From contig DMLG01000148.1 of NCBI GenBank assembly GCA_003453455.1, positions 1 through 6,381 of the forward strand: 6,381 nucleotides of DNA. Reading direction: 5' to 3'. Under the pieces are notes generated by a model that worked only from the letters and a program-made list of their open reading frames with translations, searched no databases and had not been told where the DNA came from. The translations under genes were made by a program, and so were the position numbers. Below, piece by piece: positions 1 to 5,470 of the stretch. Numbering within the stretch: position 1 is the stretch's first letter; the number at the start of each line of letters is the position of its first letter. The DNA comes from Clostridiales bacterium. Lineage in GTDB: Bacteria > Bacillota > Clostridia > UBA1381.

Positions 1-411
1 GAGCTAAAAAAGCTTTTGGGAATTACCAAGGGGTATAAAACTATTATTGTTGGCGCAGGAAATTTAGGTCATGCAATTGCCAATTACGGAGGACTTAAAA
101 AGCGCGGGTTTAAGCTTATCGGAATTTTTGACAATGACAAGGAAAAAGTAGGAAAAGCAGCAGCGGGTATAATAATCAAAGATATTTCGGAAATCAGCCG
201 CTTTATAGAGGAAAATAAAGTTGAAATTGCGATATTGACACTTCCCAAAAAAGCAACCGAAGAAATTGCAGATATGCTTATAGAAAGCGGAATAAAAGGT
301 CTTTGGAACTTTTCCTATACCGAGCTTGCAGGCAAGGATTCGGTAGTTGTGGAAAATGTGCATCTTACCGACTCTTTAATGACGCTGTCTTTTAAAATGA
401 ATCAGAAATAA
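1..411 (+). CDS. rex: Redox-sensing transcriptional repressor Rex, C-terminal part (5' end outside window)
   Basis: Rex is a cytoplasmic homodimeric repressor that senses the NADH/NAD+ ratio and controls fermentation and respiration genes. The frame is open from base 1, so 136 residues are visible. Rex proteins are usually about 210 residues, so roughly the first 75, the winged-helix DNA-binding domain, lie to the left of the window. What is visible is the Rossmann NAD(H)-binding domain: the dinucleotide-binding motif GAGNLG at visible residues 18-23, followed by ANYGG and KRGFKLIGIFDND (a beta strand ending in acidic residues that contact the adenosine ribose). The C-terminal segment VHLTDSLMTLSF matches the family's domain-swapped last helix. 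Stop TAA is at 409-411. No functional link to the lysine genes is evident. The family call is based on motif recognition and is strong. Confidence 0.93.
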   Translation, partial: ELKKLLGITKGYKTIIVGAGNLGHAIANYGGLKKRGFKLIGIFDNDKEKVGKAAAGIIIKDISEISRFIEENKVEIAILTLPKKATEEIADMLIESGIKGLWNFSYTELAGKDSVVVENVHLTDSLMTLSFKMNQK

Positions 412-443
412 AGTGATATAAAGCCGCCGAGTTACTGTTTTTT
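412..443 (+). terminator. Possible weak terminator between convergent genes
   Basis: Directly after the rex stop, AGTGA (412-416) can pair with TTACT (432-436) through one G-U pair. Six T residues follow at 438-443. The stem is only five pairs with a loop of about 15 bases, so it is a weak candidate. Its T-tract runs into the stop codon of the opposing small regulator gene (442-444). Rex and the regulator converge here with a 30-base gap, a place where a terminator is expected. Confidence 0.3.
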
Positions 444-654
444 ATTTATTCTCAAATGCTATTATGTCTTGAATATTGCAGTCAAGAGCCAGACATATTC
501 TATCAAGTACAAAACTGTCGTATCGTACCACCGTATTTTTATAGTAGTTATCAATTATTTGGTATCGTATTCCTGTGCGTTTTGCAAGCTCATACCTTGT
601 TATATTACATTTTTTTAATGTCTCATCAAGTATTATTTTTATCAAAATCAGCAT
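442..654 (-). CDS. Small Cro/C1-type (XRE, HTH_26-like) DNA-binding protein
   Basis: A 70-residue protein that is almost entirely one helix-turn-helix domain. Residues 18-38 (ITRYELAKRTGIRYQIIDNYY) form the helix-turn-helix, with the recognition helix at about 29-39. The C-terminal stretch FVLDRICLALDCNIQDIIAF is the typical end of this family, in which the last helices pack the dimer or core. The frame stays open upstream to 804, but the residues before this ATG overlap the upstream gene's coding region and do not resemble the family. The ATG at 652-654 is preceded by AAGG at a short distance and gives the usual 65-70 residue length. It starts 28 bases after the stop of the SLH-repeat gene on the same strand, so the two are probably co-transcribed. 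Its target is unknown. Autoregulation of the unit is an inference from the habits of the family, not seen directly. Confidence 0.85.
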   Translation of the reverse strand: MLILIKIILDETLKKCNITRYELAKRTGIRYQIIDNYYKNTVVRYDSFVLDRICLALDCNIQDIIAFENK

Positions 655-682
655 CTGCCTTATACTTATAAAACCGCTGTTT

Positions 683-2269
683 TTACTCGTCTTTGAGAGA
701 AATAATGAGCCGTGCCAAATCCTGTTTTGATAGGGTATAATTTTCATCGAAGGCAAAGTTTTTTGGTATCCCAAGCTTATCAAGTACGGAATTTGCATAG
801 GCAACCGTTACCTCTTTATCAGGGTGGAAGAAGTTATCGGAGTTTTCGATAATGCCCAAAGCTCTTGCTGTTCCAACTGATTGATAATATGCAGTATCTG
901 CTGAAACATCACGGAAATTGTCGCTAAAATCCTCTTTAAGATTCAGTAAGGATATCAAAAGCATAATAAATTCCCCACGCGTAACCTTTGCAAAACTGCT
1001 GTGAAAATACACATTTGCATAGGAATCTGCCCACTTTAATATATTTTGCGATGCAAAATCGTCCGAAATATATCCCTCTGCGAATTGACTTCTGGGAAGA
1101 AGGTTATAGACGGACGCATTATAATACTGCCGTGGCTGTTGACGCATATACGGGCGCGCAGGCTCGGAAAGATCTTGGTATGAAGCTGAATAGATATCAA
1201 GGTTTTCGTTATTAAAAATAATTATCTGCATATGCCCGTCGCCCAAAAGGTCGCAGCAGGAGATATTTCCGAAGGTTTCAAGCGTGTAAGCCGTCCGCAT
1301 ATATCCGTCAAAAACTGTGGTTACAATATCTTCTTTCTTATGACCGACGATGTAGGTTTTTCCTGTATCATCAAAATTATATAAAACTTGCGGAAGATAT
1401 ACCGTTTCGTTCTTTTGTATTAAAAATTCGCCGCTTGCTGAAAACATCGAAAGGCTGTCCATAAACAAAATATCCTCTTTTGCGGAGTTTTCGCGGAAAT
1501 GTGCAACACAAAAGCTTTGGGCGGTTTCGTCAATTTGCCATAAAGGCTCACCGTTTGCCGTGTAAGCACGCACAAAAGGTCCGCAGAATATCACAATAGG
1601 GGCAGTTTCTCCGCTTAAAAGGCAGGCACAAACAGAGTTTGCGTGGTCAGGCATATCTGCTTTCCATAAAAGTCCGCCGTCTGATGTCAATACATTGTAG
1701 CCTGCAATAATTTCTTCTTTCCCGTCACCGTTTAAGTCAAAAACAAAAGGCGTATGTCCGAGATTTCCCTCAAAACTCCAAATAATGTTCAGGTTAAAAT
1801 CAAGAGCCCACATTTTGCTGAATTTGTTTTTTATAAGTATATTTTGCGCATATCCCGTTCCTTCAAGGTCGGCTATTGTGATGCTGTCGCATGCAAATTT
1901 ATCCGGAAGGGACGCTTTTTTCTTAATCTCTCCGCTTTTTCCGTCCAAAACCAGAATTTCGCCGTCCATTATCAGTATAACTTCATTTTTTCCGTCGCGG
2001 TCAAGGTCATAAATCTGTGCAGGAATATCGCCTTTTACCAATGGTGAATCATATTCGCTGTCGCCAATTTGCCACAAAAGCTCTCCGTCAGCTGAGAATG
2101 CTGTTGCGCAAACTACACTGTTCGCAAAATAGCGCGTATCTTGCACGCGGTCGGGTTTTATAAACAAAAAATCCATACGCCCATCTCCCGAAAGGTCGCC
2201 GAACCGGATTTGGCAGGCACTTCCTGCGGGGCGGATATTTATACTTTTTATAGGTTTAAGATTTTCCAT
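683..2269 (-). CDS. FG-GAP/VCBS-repeat-like protein with degenerate C-terminal SLH repeats, no signal peptide
   Basis: A 528-residue protein of unknown function. Residues 20-360 contain repeated blade-like units with acidic, calcium-site-like motifs: DLSGDG (25-30), DLDRDG (88-93), DLEGTG (134-139), DLNGDG (178-183) and DLLGDG (340-345). Several are followed by hydrophobic strands, and GE.LWQI or GLLWK strands recur, as in FG-GAP/VCBS or PQQ-like beta-propellers. Residues 361-400 are a linker rich in Tyr, Gln and Pro. Residues 420-528 read as S-layer homology repeats: the tail of one (VTRGEFIMLLISLLNL), one nearly full unit (FRDVSADTAYYQSVGTARAL and on to about 500), then a third short tail (LSKQDLARLIISL). 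The start ATG has AAAGG nine bases upstream, and an in-frame TGA at 2282-2284 rules out an N-terminal extension. No signal peptide or membrane segment is present. Nine cysteines (19, 54, 127, 214, 216, 229, 254, 338, 339) also argue for the cytoplasm. It could be an enzyme-derived propeller related to secreted polysaccharide-lyase folds, but no catalytic motif is recognised. Confidence 0.8.
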   Translation of the reverse strand: MENLKPIKSINIRPAGSACQIRFGDLSGDGRMDFLFIKPDRVQDTRYFANSVVCATAFSADGELLWQIGDSEYDSPLVKGDIPAQIYDLDRDGKNEVILIMDGEILVLDGKSGEIKKKASLPDKFACDSITIADLEGTGYAQNILIKNKFSKMWALDFNLNIIWSFEGNLGHTPFVFDLNGDGKEEIIAGYNVLTSDGGLLWKADMPDHANSVCACLLSGETAPIVIFCGPFVRAYTANGEPLWQIDETAQSFCVAHFRENSAKEDILFMDSLSMFSASGEFLIQKNETVYLPQVLYNFDDTGKTYIVGHKKEDIVTTVFDGYMRTAYTLETFGNISCCDLLGDGHMQIIIFNNENLDIYSASYQDLSEPARPYMRQQPRQYYNASVYNLLPRSQFAEGYISDDFASQNILKWADSYANVYFHSSFAKVTRGEFIMLLISLLNLKEDFSDNFRDVSADTAYYQSVGTARALGIIENSDNFFHPDKEVTVAYANSVLDKLGIPKNFAFDENYTLSKQDLARLIISLKDE

Positions 2270-2299
2270 AAAACAAGCCTTTCAATGGTTTATGGAATT

Positions 2300-2328
2300 A
2301 GTATAACATATATTTAAAATAAATGCAA
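2300..2328 (-). promoter_or_regulatory. Sigma-A-type promoter with extended -10 for the SLH-repeat gene
   Basis: Read on the - strand: TTGCAT (complement of 2323-2328), a 17-base spacer, then TATACT (complement of 2300-2305) preceded by TGT, which makes an extended -10. The -35 is poor (three of six), but the TG motif can compensate. Transcription would start about 20-25 bases before the ATG at 2269, leaving a short leader with AAAGG as ribosome site. The spacer contains an inverted repeat, TATTTAAAATA (2311-2321), and the -35 lies in a tandem AAATGC repeat (2321-2332). Either could be an operator, which is speculative. Confidence 0.5.
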
Positions 2329-2378
2329 ATGCTGCGGCATAAATATAAAATAGGGAGCTTTTAAAGGGGGCGTTTTTT

Positions 2379-2639
2379 GTGCAAAAAAATCTTGATTTAA
2401 GGCAAAAAAAGGTGATTGATGTAGATACGGCGGAGCAGATAGGATACATACGGGATATGGACATTGATTTATCAAGCGGAAAAATTTTGTCCGTGAGCAT
2501 ACCAAAGGGCGGACTTTCGTGGCTTATGCACGATTTTAAGGGCATTACAATATCTTGGGAGGAGGTTATTGCAATCGGAAGTGAATATGTTTTGGTAAAA
2601 CTAAAAAAAAATCCTAAAATTATTGATGAAAGTTGTTGA
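2379..2639 (+). CDS. PRC-barrel protein, YlmC/YmxH family
   Basis: An 86-residue protein, close to the usual 80-85 residues of the family. The single PRC-barrel domain spans about residues 7-73. KKVIDVDTAEQIGYIRDMDID (from residue 10) is the family's first strand pair (consensus like K-E-I-V-D...G.-L-G...D-L-.-D), SSGKILSVSIPK follows, and ITISWEEVIAIGSEYVLV is the closing strand pair. The start is a GTG at 2379-2381 with a strong ribosome site, AAAGGGGG (2363-2370), eight bases upstream. No other start fits that site. Members of this family are widespread in endospore formers and often called sporulation proteins, but the molecular role is not established. In Bacillus subtilis ymxH precedes spoVFAB-asd-dapG-dapA, so its position just before lysA-asd-dapA fits a conserved neighbourhood. 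The stop TGA (2637-2639) lies inside the -35 element of the next promoter. Without a terminator between them, read-through into the lysine leader is possible. Confidence 0.85.
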   Translation: MQKNLDLRQKKVIDVDTAEQIGYIRDMDIDLSSGKILSVSIPKGGLSWLMHDFKGITISWEEVIAIGSEYVLVKLKKNPKIIDESC

Positions 2640-2664
2640 CATATAGAAAAATAGGTGGTATAAT
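2636..2664 (+). promoter_or_regulatory. Perfect consensus sigma-A promoter for the lysine riboswitch and lysA
   Basis: TTGACA (2636-2641), a spacer of exactly 17 bases, then TATAAT (2659-2664). All twelve consensus positions match. The start of transcription is expected near 2671, two or three bases before the first base of the riboswitch P1 helix (2673). The -35 element overlaps the stop codon of the PRC-barrel gene. A strong constitutive promoter in front of an attenuator is the expected arrangement for riboswitch control. Confidence 0.93.
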
Positions 2665-2672
2665 TGAGCAGA

Positions 2673-2845
2673 ATTGGTAGAGGTCGCATTTGACAATCAG
2701 TACCATACGGTGGCAGGCTTTGACAAAGCTATGCCGTATGCGGAAAGGTGTCGGTGCCGAGGGCAGCTATGTCAAAAGCTGTATCCGACACGGTGAAATA
2801 AGATTTGCCGTGTTGTCGTGCTTTATAGCACGGAGAGCTATCGGT
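2673..2845 (+). promoter_or_regulatory. Lysine riboswitch (L-box) aptamer
   Basis: The leader shows the five-helix plan of the L-box and its conserved core. P1 pairs AUUGGUAG (2673-2680) with CUAUCGGU (2838-2845). P2 is CATACGG/CCGTATG (2704-2710 with 2734-2740), capped by a smaller stem. P3 is CAGCT/AGCTG (2764-2768 with 2777-2781). P4 is ACACGG/CCGTGT (2788-2793 with 2808-2813). P5 is CGTGC/GCACG (2817-2821 with 2828-2832). Loop 2 TTTGACA (2719-2725) and loop 3 TGTCAAA (2770-2776) are perfectly complementary over seven bases, which is the L2-L3 kissing contact known in this class. Conserved blocks AGAGGU, CAGUA, GUGCCGAGG and GGAGAGCUAUC sit in the expected order. Lysine binding stabilises P1. 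It leads directly into lysA. The 320 bases between the PRC-barrel stop and the lysA start are taken up by this leader, its promoter, its terminator and the lysA ribosome site. Confidence 0.95.
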
Positions 2846-2881
2846 ATTTGTTTTTTTGACGGAACATTTATGATAGCCTTT
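2834..2881 (+). promoter_or_regulatory. Antiterminator pairing of the lysine riboswitch
   Basis: The 3' strand of P1, AGAGCUAUC (2834-2842), can pair instead with GAUAGC(C)UUU (2872-2881), allowing one bulged C and one G-U pair. These bases are the 5' arm of the terminator. CUAUC (2838-2842) is therefore shared: with lysine it pairs with GGUAG in P1 and leaves the terminator free to fold; without lysine it captures GAUAG and the polymerase reads on. The pairing is seen in the sequence; the switching direction follows the known class. Confidence 0.8.
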
Positions 2882-2900
2882 ACAAGACTGTCATTTTTTT
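2870..2900 (+). terminator. Intrinsic terminator of the lysine riboswitch
   Basis: ATGATAG (2870-2876) pairs with CTGTCAT (2888-2894), one C/A mismatch follows, then CTT/AAG (2878-2880 with 2884-2886) closes a TAC loop. Seven T residues run from 2894 to 2900. Its 5' arm is the same segment that forms the antiterminator, so it is a conditional terminator, 60 bases before the lysA start. Confidence 0.85.
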
Positions 2901-2946
2901 GTGTCTATACATAAAGGACAGAGTTTCAAACTATAATTTTATTGGT

Positions 2947-2952
2947 AGGGGG
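2947..2952 (+). promoter_or_regulatory. Ribosome binding site that fixes the lysA start
   Basis: AGGGGG ends seven bases before the ATG at 2960-2962. The frame is also open from a TTG at 2942-2944, but that codon lies upstream of this ribosome site and adds six residues (MVGGKK) encoded by the site itself, so the ATG is chosen. Confidence 0.85.
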
Positions 2953-2959
2953 AAAAAAG

Positions 2960-4258
2960 ATGCAGATTTGCAATAATATCGACACAAACGAAAAAGGTAA
3001 CCTGACTTTTGCAGGTTTTGATACAACTGAGCTTGCTAAAAAGTACGGTACACCGCTTTATCTTATGGACGAGGATAAAATCCGTGAAAAGATGCGCATT
3101 TACAAAAATGCTATGAAAAAGCATTTCGGAAAGGGCAGTGTGCCCATTTATGCGTCAAAGGCGGCGAGCTTTAAGCGTATTTATAAAATTGCTGAGGAGG
3201 AGGGCATAGGAGTTGATGTCGTATCCATAGGCGAGATGTTTACTGCAATTTCGGCTGGTTATGATATTTCCAAAGCATTTTTCCACGGCAATAACAAAAC
3301 AGGAGAGGAAATAGAGTTCGCAATAAAGAACAATATCGGATACTTTGTTGCCGATTCCTTTGAAGAGCTTGAAAGAATAAACGAAGAGGCGAAAAAGCAG
3401 GGCAAAATTCAAAAGGTGCTTTTGCGTATTACACCCGGTATAGATACACATACAAATAAGAAAATTGCGACGGGTAATGTTGACTCGAAATTCGGTATTG
3501 CAATAGCAACCGGGCAGGCATATGATTTTGCAGAAGCTGCAATACATTACGAAAATATTGAACTGTCAGGCTATCATTGCCATGTCGGTTCGCAGGTATT
3601 CGATGCGGAAACCTTTATTGACGCGGTTGATATTATGATGGATTTTGCCCATGATGTTGAGGAAAAAACGGGATATGCCCCCGAAATTCTAAATCTTGGC
3701 GGTGGTTTTGGCGTGAGATATGTTTACTCACAGCCTGACCTCGACATTGAAAACAGCATTAAAGAGGTTGGCGAAGTTTTAACCCAAAAATGCAAGGAAA
3801 TCGGTATGATAAAACCGAAAATAATGATGGAGCCGGGAAGAAGCATTGTTGCAGATGCAGGAATGACGCTTTATACGGTTGGTACTGTAAAGCAAATTAA
3901 GAATTTTAAAAATTATGTAGCTATCGACGGCGGAATGTCAGATAATCCGCGCTTTGCGCTATATGATGCAGAATACACGGTAATTACGGCAAATAAGGCA
4001 ACACTTCCTAAGCATTATAGATGCAGTATTGTCGGAAAATGCTGTGAAAGCGGAGATATAATTCAGGAAGATGTGCATATTGCAAAGCCTGAACCGGGAG
4101 ATATAATAGCGGTACTCACAACGGGAGCATATAATTACTCTATGGCATCAAACTATAACAGATTGAGAAAACCGCCTGTTGTAATGCTGTCTGGCGGAAA
4201 GGATTATGTTGCGGTAAAGCGCGAAACTCTTGAAGATTTGATAAGAAACGATATATAA
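2960..4258 (+). CDS. lysA: Diaminopimelate decarboxylase
   Basis: Removes the D-centre carboxyl group of meso-diaminopimelate to give L-lysine, the last step of the pathway. It is a cytoplasmic PLP enzyme of the alanine-racemase-like fold III group, active as a dimer. The 432 residues are the normal length. The N-terminal TIM barrel holds the PLP lysine K67 in YASKA, the HCHVGSQ motif (206-212) that stacks on the cofactor, the phosphate-binding GGGFG (247-251) and EPGRS (291-295). The C-terminal beta domain holds the catalytic cysteine in CCESGD (C362) and the cofactor-contacting tyrosine in GAYNYS (Y391). Every key residue looked for is present, so an active enzyme is expected. Arginine and carboxynorspermidine decarboxylases share the fold, but the CESGD motif, the lysine riboswitch in front and asd-dapA behind settle the call. 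It is the first gene under the L-box, so lysine should repress it by attenuation. Confidence 0.97.
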   Translation: MQICNNIDTNEKGNLTFAGFDTTELAKKYGTPLYLMDEDKIREKMRIYKNAMKKHFGKGSVPIYASKAASFKRIYKIAEEEGIGVDVVSIGEMFTAISAGYDISKAFFHGNNKTGEEIEFAIKNNIGYFVADSFEELERINEEAKKQGKIQKVLLRITPGIDTHTNKKIATGNVDSKFGIAIATGQAYDFAEAAIHYENIELSGYHCHVGSQVFDAETFIDAVDIMMDFAHDVEEKTGYAPEILNLGGGFGVRYVYSQPDLDIENSIKEVGEVLTQKCKEIGMIKPKIMMEPGRSIVADAGMTLYTVGTVKQIKNFKNYVAIDGGMSDNPRFALYDAEYTVITANKATLPKHYRCSIVGKCCESGDIIQEDVHIAKPEPGDIIAVLTTGAYNYSMASNYNRLRKPPVVMLSGGKDYVAVKRETLEDLIRNDI

Positions 4259-4267
4259 GCCAAGAGG

Positions 4268-4296
4268 TTGACATAAAAGCCCCAAAATGTTAATAT
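4268..4296 (+). promoter_or_regulatory. Possible internal promoter upstream of asd
   Basis: TTGACA (4268-4273, six of six) is followed, after exactly 17 bases, by TAATAT (4291-4296, four of six including the key first two and last positions). It begins ten bases after the lysA stop. The leader to the asd start would be about 30 bases and includes the ribosome site AAGGAGA (4319-4325). The perfect -35 and exact spacing support it; the imperfect -10 keeps confidence moderate. No riboswitch or terminator is seen in this 75-base gap. Confidence 0.55.
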
Positions 4297-4333
4297 TTAA
4301 GAAAGAAATACACTCGGCAAGGAGAGATTTTTT

Positions 4334-5416
4334 GTGAAAGAAAGTTTTAGTGTTGGAATAATAGGCGCAACGGGTATGGTAGGTCAGCGGTTTATTGAGC
4401 TGCTTACAGACCATCCATGGTTTAAAATAAAGGTTTTAGCCGCATCTGGAAGGAGCGCAGGCAAAACTTACCGTGAGGCGGTAGGCGAAAAATGGGTAAT
4501 GGAAAGCGAAATTCCCCAAAATGTTGCCGATATAGTTGTAATGGACGCAGCAGAGGATGCGGAGAAAATCGCAAAAAGTGTTGACTTTGTTTTCTGTGCG
4601 GTAAATATGAAAAAGGACGAGATAAAGGCATTGGAGGAAAAGTATGCAAAGCTTGAATGCCCTGTTATCTCAAACAATTCCGCACACCGCCACACACCTG
4701 ATGTTCCTATGGTTATCCCTGAAATAAACCCTGAACATCTTGAAGTGATTGCATCTCAGAGAAAAAGGCTCGGTACAAAGCGCGGATTTATTGCAGTTAA
4801 ATCAAACTGCTCAATCCAAAGCTATGTCCCTGCGCTTCATCCGCTTAAAAAATATGGTATAACAAAGGTTTTGGCAACTACTTATCAGGCAATTTCAGGA
4901 GCAGGAAAGACTTTTGAAACATGGCCTGAAATGGTTGATAATCTTATCCCATATATCGGCGGAGAGGAGGAAAAATCCGAACTTGAACCACTTAAAGTAT
5001 GGGGTAAAATCGAAAATGGCGAAATTGTTGACGCAAAAGAGCCGTCGATTACGACACAATGCCTGCGAGTTCCTGTTTCAAACGGGCATACAGCTGCGGT
5101 TTTCGTAAGCTTTAAGGATAAACCGCAGGTAGATGAGATAAAAGAGGCTTGGAAAAACTTTAAGGGTGAGCCGCAGGATTTGGAACTTCCGCACGCACCT
5201 AAGCAGTTTTTGCACTATTTTGAAGAAGATGACAGACCGCAAAGCCGTCTTGACAGAATGTTAGAGGGCGGAATGGCAGTGTCGGTGGGAAGACTGCGCC
5301 CCGATACCCAGTATGACTATAAGTTTGTAAGCCTTTCGCATAATACGCTGCGCGGCGCAGCAGGCGGCGGCGTGCTTTTGGCAGAGCTTTTGGCTAAAAA
5401 GGGATATTTGGATTAA
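4334..5416 (+). CDS. asd: Aspartate-semialdehyde dehydrogenase, archaeal/fungal-type branch
   Basis: Reduces aspartyl-4-phosphate to aspartate 4-semialdehyde with NADPH, the branch point toward lysine/diaminopimelate, methionine and threonine. It acts in the cytoplasm as a dimer or tetramer. The 360 residues contain the N-terminal dinucleotide-binding loop GATGMVGQRF (11-20), SNNSAHRH near residue 118, the catalytic cysteine C159 in SNCSIQ with Q162, the substrate-binding arginine R245 in CLRVPV, and the catalytic histidine H252 in SNGHTAA. The C-terminal RLRPDTQYDYKFVSLSHNTLRGAAGG returns to the cofactor domain. SNCSIQ and the C-terminal block fit the longer archaeal and yeast-like type rather than the Bacillus or E. 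coli types. The start is a GTG, with AAGGAGA (4319-4325) eight bases upstream. It lies 75 bases after lysA, with a possible promoter of its own in the gap, and 50 bases before dapA. No missing catalytic residue was seen. Confidence 0.96.
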   Translation: MKESFSVGIIGATGMVGQRFIELLTDHPWFKIKVLAASGRSAGKTYREAVGEKWVMESEIPQNVADIVVMDAAEDAEKIAKSVDFVFCAVNMKKDEIKALEEKYAKLECPVISNNSAHRHTPDVPMVIPEINPEHLEVIASQRKRLGTKRGFIAVKSNCSIQSYVPALHPLKKYGITKVLATTYQAISGAGKTFETWPEMVDNLIPYIGGEEEKSELEPLKVWGKIENGEIVDAKEPSITTQCLRVPVSNGHTAAVFVSFKDKPQVDEIKEAWKNFKGEPQDLELPHAPKQFLHYFEEDDRPQSRLDRMLEGGMAVSVGRLRPDTQYDYKFVSLSHNTLRGAAGGGVLLAELLAKKGYLD

Positions 5417-5420
5417 AAGA

Positions 5421-5446
5421 TACCCCAAAACTTTATAAAAGGGGTA
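5421..5446 (+). promoter_or_regulatory. Small hairpin between asd and dapA
   Basis: TACCCC (5421-5426) and GGGGTA (5441-5446) are perfect reverse complements around a 14-base AT-rich loop. The left arm begins four bases after the asd stop codon. The right arm is the most purine-rich, ribosome-site-like stretch ahead of dapA. No T-tract follows, so this is not an intrinsic terminator. It may instead mask a ribosome site or stabilise the message; both are inference. Confidence 0.4.
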
Positions 5447-5455
5447 AGAAAGGCT

Positions 5456-5470
5456 ATGGTGATATTATGA
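5456..5470 (+). other. Four-codon mini-ORF overlapping the dapA start
   Basis: ATG GTG ATA TTA TGA is a complete reading frame whose stop TGA (5468-5470) overlaps the dapA start ATG (5467-5469) as ATGA, the classic stop-start overlap of translationally coupled genes. It is too short to be scored as a gene by itself, and chance is a real alternative. Its interest lies in the poor ribosome-site spacing of dapA. Confidence 0.25.

Noticed and set aside
655..804. Upstream extension of the small XRE gene to an ATG at 802-804
   Set aside because: It would overlap the SLH gene by more than 100 bases, the extra 50 residues do not resemble the family, and the ATG at 652-654 gives the normal length.
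1754..2047. + strand open frames inside the SLH-repeat gene
   Set aside because: They are antisense to a continuous 528-codon frame with clear repeat motifs and show no ribosome site or family likeness.
2282..2689. Long - strand open frame opposite the PRC-barrel gene
   Set aside because: It is antisense to a recognisable gene with a good ribosome site, and its translation is low-complexity and hydrophobic without family likeness.
2825..2857. Alternative terminator: ATAGC (2825-2829) with GCTAT (2837-2841) and T7 at 2851-2857
   Set aside because: Nine bases separate the stem from the T-tract and the stem conflicts with P5 and P1; the hairpin at 2870-2894 is directly followed by its T-tract.
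2690..2914. Open frame of 74 codons through the lysA leader
   Set aside because: It lies inside the riboswitch aptamer and terminator, has no ribosome site, and its translation shows no family likeness.
2932..2937. TATAAT just before lysA as a riboswitch-independent promoter
   Set aside because: Nothing like TTGACA lies 16-18 bases upstream and there is no TG extension, so it is probably chance in AT-rich sequence.
2942..2959. TTG start for lysA six codons earlier
   Set aside because: It lies upstream of the AGGGGG ribosome site, which is correctly spaced for the ATG at 2960.
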